A DNA stretch of 64,000 bases, taken from positions 1-64,000 of the forward strand of contig JAHHIB010000026.1 in assembly GCA_019359075.1 (NCBI GenBank), read 5' to 3'. This document shows positions 60,796 through 64,000 of this stretch, in pieces. Every line of letters starts with the position of its first letter. Position 1 is the stretch's first letter. The notes beneath the pieces are model-generated. The model ran no database searches. It was not told the DNA's origin and saw nothing but the letters and a program-made list of their open reading frames with translations. Position numbers and translations under genes: made by a program. The stretch comes from Kalymmatonema hyalinum WJT4-NPBG1 (GTDB taxonomy: Bacteria; Cyanobacteriota; Cyanobacteriia; Cyanobacteriales; Nostocaceae).

Positions 60796-61054
60796 CGGAG
60801 AAGTTATTCTCGATTAAGATGATGTCTTTGGAGATAAAGCAAGCGCCAAGAACACAATTTTAACTTACTGCGATCGCTTGAACTTTGATTCCAGTTTTAG
60901 ACGAAGCGAACCGTGGATAAAATTGAGAGACTGCAACTACAACCTAGCCAACAAAACAAGAGCAAGATTGAAAGCACAAAAAGAAATCCAATTTTTTCAG
61001 TAAATTAATGAACTATATAAAGCTACGAATTCTCGACATAGAGCAGTTTGTAAT

Positions 61055-61864
61055 TTGTTTGATATTCTCAGATTAGAGGACTTAGAGGTAGAAGCAGTAA
61101 AAGCGCTACCGCCCTACCGAAAAGGCTTTTATCATGTGAGCTTTAAGAAAAGCCCAAGTAACTCATCTGTTTTTATAAATGCTGACAAATTTGAAAACAG
61201 ACGAGACTGTCTTGTATTCAGTTCACCCTATCATATCTATTCTTGGCAAAGAGACTCAAACACCAAAGGCTTTGTCTTTTACTTCAAAGATGAATTTTTA
61301 TGCTGCGATATTTTGAGCGAGTTTCCCTTCTTCAAAGTTACGGAAAGCAATCTCTTCGAGCCGGAACAAGCGGAATCAGAAAAGCTACTAGGCTACTTTC
61401 AAATGATTTGGACAGAGTTTGGAGGTACAAATTCATACAAAACTTATATCACTCAATCGTTGGTACTGGCTCTACTTTATTATTGCAAATCACTTTATGA
61501 AAAATATACAGCCCAAGCTAAAGAGCAACCCCGTAATCTTGCAATCTTAAACCAGTATCAGCAACTCATTAATAAATTTTATTTACAGAAAAAGACAGTT
61601 GAGGAATATGCAAGTTTGTTAGGCATTACCTCTAATCACCTAAACGATGTCATAAAGCAAGCCACAGGTAAGACAGCCCGTAGCATTATCGTTGAACGTA
61701 TTCTGTTGGAGGCTAAGAGCCTTTTAACTCATACGGAATTAGATATTGCTGACATTTCCTATAACTTACAATTTGATGAACCCACCAACTTTGGCAAGTT
61801 CATCAAAAAATATGTTGGGTTGACACCCCTGCAATTTCGTAATCGGAAGCAGCTTAAGGATTAA
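61055..61864 (+). CDS. AraC family transcriptional regulator
   Basis: A 269-residue protein. The only start in frame is the TTG at 61055 (FDILRLEDLEVEAVKALPPY); upstream codons run into a stop at 61001 with no ATG. The N-terminal cupin-like ligand domain (about 20-120) is followed by an AraC DNA-binding domain at the C-terminus with two helix-turn-helix units: VEEYASLLGITSNHLNDVIK and DIADISYNLQFDEPTNFGKF, then KKYVGLTPLQFRNRK. The C-terminal 'F.KFIKKYVGLTP..FR' form resembles Bacteroidetes regulators. The downstream SDR gene is probably its target. Confidence 0.85.
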   Translation: MFDILRLEDLEVEAVKALPPYRKGFYHVSFKKSPSNSSVFINADKFENRRDCLVFSSPYHIYSWQRDSNTKGFVFYFKDEFLCCDILSEFPFFKVTESNLFEPEQAESEKLLGYFQMIWTEFGGTNSYKTYITQSLVLALLYYCKSLYEKYTAQAKEQPRNLAILNQYQQLINKFYLQKKTVEEYASLLGITSNHLNDVIKQATGKTARSIIVERILLEAKSLLTHTELDIADISYNLQFDEPTNFGKFIKKYVGLTPLQFRNRKQLKD

Positions 61865-61970
61865 TCCTTTGTTATTTACCATTTTATCCACGAATTGTAT
61901 TACCACCGCGTAGCAACTAACGACTACCCTTGGGATGTCATGTCTTGGCCATCACATCATTCTAATAATA

Positions 61971-62708
61971 ATGAAAATCACAGATAATACTATCCTCATT
62001 ACAGGTGGAGCAACGGGAATCGGATTAGCCTTAGCAGAGGCTTTCCTAAGAGAAGGCAACAGGGTAATTATCTGCGGAAGAAGAGAGCAAAAATTACAAC
62101 AAGCAAAGACAAAGCTTCCTTTGCTTCATATCATGAACTGCGATATTTCAAAAGACAGCGCCAGAGAAAACTTGTTTCAATGGGCTACCAATACATTCCC
62201 AAACGTCAACATCTTGATAAACAATGCAGGGATTCAAAAAGAAGTCTATTTGACAAAAAAAGCAGTAGATTTATCGGGAGAAGATGAGATAGACATCAAC
62301 TTAAAAGCTCCAATTCATCTATCCACAATGTTTATACCTCACCTAATCAAGCAGAGAGAATCGGCAATTATAAATATTACCTCTGGTTTAGCATTCACAC
62401 CGCTTGCGGTTGTTCCTATCTATTGTGCGACAAAAGCAGCTTTACATTCATTCAGTCAATCTTTAAGGCATCAATTGCGAAATACATCAATTAAAGTCTT
62501 TGAAGTAGCCCCACCTATTGTTGATACAGAGTTAGATAGGGGTGCAAGAGAAAACCGAGAACAAGAAAATGTAGTCATTTCACCTGTGGAGGTTGCTGAA
62601 GCAACTCTTAAAGGTATGAGAGAAGACCAGGTTGAAATTGCCATTGGTTTAGCAAGTAACTTACGTTCTGCTCCTGAGAAAATGTTTAATATCATTAATC
62701 GCTTTTGA
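61971..62708 (+). CDS. SDR family oxidoreductase (DltE-like)
   Basis: A 245-residue short-chain dehydrogenase. I chose ATG 61971 (MKITDNTILITGGATGIGLA), as the longer frame from 61935 adds a non-SDR leader. The cofactor motif is TGGATGIG. Next are NNAGIQKE and the catalytic Tyr-x-x-x-Lys (PIYCATKAALHSFSQSLRHQL). DltE-like SDRs oxidise or reduce unknown alcohol/carbonyl substrates. It lies about 100 bp after the AraC gene on the same strand. Both genes read like a pair common in Bacteroidetes and are probably a transferred cassette. Confidence 0.88.
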   Translation: MKITDNTILITGGATGIGLALAEAFLREGNRVIICGRREQKLQQAKTKLPLLHIMNCDISKDSARENLFQWATNTFPNVNILINNAGIQKEVYLTKKAVDLSGEDEIDINLKAPIHLSTMFIPHLIKQRESAIINITSGLAFTPLAVVPIYCATKAALHSFSQSLRHQLRNTSIKVFEVAPPIVDTELDRGARENREQENVVISPVEVAEATLKGMREDQVEIAIGLASNLRSAPEKMFNIINRF

Positions 62709-62845
62709 GTCGGCTGTGGAGTACCTTGATTGACCCGCAACTCGTGAGGAGGCTTTTGCTGACTCGAATATAGATCAATATGCTAGCCCTTTCAATAACA
62801 TTCCAACAAGCCGCCAAAATAGCATCTGGTTTGGTGAGCAGGAAC

Positions 62846-64000
62846 TTAAAACTTCCACATTGACACAACTTGTTTCCCTATCAAAACTAACGCAACACCA
62901 ATGATCACAATCAACGTCACCTGACCACCAGGAACAAGTCGTTGACTGATGCTATTTGATTGTTCCTGCTCTCTACGTTGTTTCCAAATCATCAAGGCAG
63001 GAATAATCCCTCCTAAAACTGAAACACTGAATGTTCCAGCATAGTCGAGAGCAGTCAAGAAGACTCTAGGATTAAGGACTCCAAGACTCATAGGCGGAAA
63101 AAGAATCAGTGAATAAAGGGGTAGGCGTTTAAAAGGTTCATTGGATGCTGAAATATCTTTAAAGAAATCTAGCAAGCCGTACACAAACCCAATAAATGAT
63201 GTGACAATAGCAAACTCGGAGAAAATGGACACTAACACTCCTAACCATTCTCCCGCGCCACCACCACGTAAAATTTGCAGTGGGTCAAAAACAGTTTCGC
63301 CACCAGAGGTACCGTGTACCATATCGGGACTGACGCTTCCCAAAATCACGGCATTCCAAGCCAAGAACATGACCAAGGGAATTGCAGAACCAATAAAGAT
63401 GGATTGACGTATCTTACGGGCATCTCCTTCAAGCTGAGCCACAACTGTTGGCACAACATTATGATAAAACAGTGCCACAAACATCACCGAAACGGCTGGA
63501 GGAAGCGCACTCCAATCTTGAAATGAGAAAGAGGAAGTGTTAAGGTGCGTTGTTCCCAGGAACAACAGTCCGAGAAATGAAGCAAGGACAATTCCCACAA
63601 ACGCGCTGTTTAATTTCTCCACAAACCTTTCTCGCCCAAGGTACATAATGCCGCCAAATAAGAGAGTGAAGGCGGTTGTCCCTACCCAAGCAGGCAGAAT
63701 GTTCTGCATACCTAACACTTTTTCAACCGCAGATACTAAAATCTCTCCACCTTGGGCAACATACGCTACAAGCAAGGCGTAGTGCAAGAACAGATACGCG
63801 CCACCAGCAACCCGCGCACCCAGCGTCCCAAGCGTCCTCTCAATCATCGTTAACAAACCTAAACTCGGACGTCCCACAAGACGCATCGTGTTCAAAGTCA
63901 CTTCTGCAATCAAAAGACCAGAGACTAAAGCATAAAGCCAAACAGCAATCAGTAGAACTGTCGATGGCACAACGCCAGACGGCAGAGTCACCGCAGGTAA
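62846..64000 (-). CDS. Aromatic amino acid permease (HAAAP family), 5' end cut by window
   Basis: The frame is open to the window edge, and its first visible residues are LPAVTLPSGVVPSTVLLI. That is the middle of TM1-TM2 of Trp/Tyr-specific HAAAP transporters (usual context AGMLALP), so about 20-30 N-terminal residues are missing. About ten TM helices follow, for example LYALVSGLLIAEVTLNTMRL, VMFVALFYHNVVPTVVAQLEG and FSVSVLGGIIPALMIWKQRR. The family imports tryptophan or tyrosine with protons. The gene is convergent with the SDR gene. The apparent GTG start at 63991 is internal, not the true start. Confidence 0.88.
   Translation of the reverse strand, partial: LPAVTLPSGVVPSTVLLIAVWLYALVSGLLIAEVTLNTMRLVGRPSLGLLTMIERTLGTLGARVAGGAYLFLHYALLVAYVAQGGEILVSAVEKVLGMQNILPAWVGTTAFTLLFGGIMYLGRERFVEKLNSAFVGIVLASFLGLLFLGTTHLNTSSFSFQDWSALPPAVSVMFVALFYHNVVPTVVAQLEGDARKIRQSIFIGSAIPLVMFLAWNAVILGSVSPDMVHGTSGGETVFDPLQILRGGGAGEWLGVLVSIFSEFAIVTSFIGFVYGLLDFFKDISASNEPFKRLPLYSLILFPPMSLGVLNPRVFLTALDYAGTFSVSVLGGIIPALMIWKQRREQEQSNSISQRLVPGGQVTLIVIIGVALVLIGKQVVSMWKF

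Overview
The window comes from a cyanobacterium, most likely a filamentous Nostocales-type strain (Calothrix/Tolypothrix/Scytonema-like). The octamer gcgatcgc (HIP1) recurs throughout. Lineage-typical genes are present: a Ycf37-like photosystem I assembly factor, light-dependent protochlorophyllide reductase, DUF1825 and DUF1400 proteins, a CphB-RcpB phytochrome pair, a Ser/Thr-His dual kinase and a group 2 sigma factor. Intergenic DNA is loaded with short palindromes and tandem repeats of the kind common in such genomes. No rRNA, tRNA or CRISPR array was seen.

Layout. 1-3.9 kb: a broken PIN-type gene with possible structured RNA at the left edge, ycf37, an orphan periplasmic binding protein, rplT-rpmI, a DUF4258/YgiT-type toxin-antitoxin-like pair and a secreted protein. 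4-8.4 kb: a UvrD-like helicase and a GT39-like membrane glycosyltransferase. 8.6-22.4 kb: a signalling block, all on the + strand: biliverdin-type phytochrome (CphB), its response regulator (RcpB), a REC-GAF-PAS-HisKA_2 kinase whose GAF domain looks like a cyanobacteriochrome, a REC-histidine kinase, and a 2022-residue Ser/Thr kinase-AAA-GAF-His kinase-REC protein. 22.5-31 kb: housekeeping genes (lepB, HhH protein, TM2 protein, DUF1825, PBP1A, tyrS, pyrF, type 4 uracil-DNA glycosylase).

31-45 kb: hypotheticals, an unusual acyl-CoA dehydrogenase, a solo TnpB, priA, a group 2 sigma factor after a 1.2 kb gene-free stretch, a GNAT protein, a TonB-dependent receptor and a repeat-rich region with a 214-bp tandem duplication. 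44.7-57.9 kb: truB, a DUF1400 hydrolase with a duplicated 3' end, a hydantoinase/oxoprolinase A and B pair separated by a SnoaL-like gene, a HigBA-like toxin-antitoxin pair, por, an Eis-like acetyltransferase and a long di-heme peroxidase. 58-64 kb: a divergent polar amino acid ABC transporter, an AraC-SDR pair that looks transferred, and an aromatic amino acid permease cut by the right edge.

The most interesting signals are (a) a probable second photoreceptor (a cyanobacteriochrome-like GAF with a conserved Cys-Tyr pair) in the same apparent operon as the phytochrome, and (b) low-complexity or palindromic repeats placed in frame inside at least six unrelated genes (helicase, glycosyltransferase, phytochrome, dual kinase, PriA, hydantoinase A), so that mobile non-coding repeats are being translated. 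All calls are from reading the sequence; no database search was possible.
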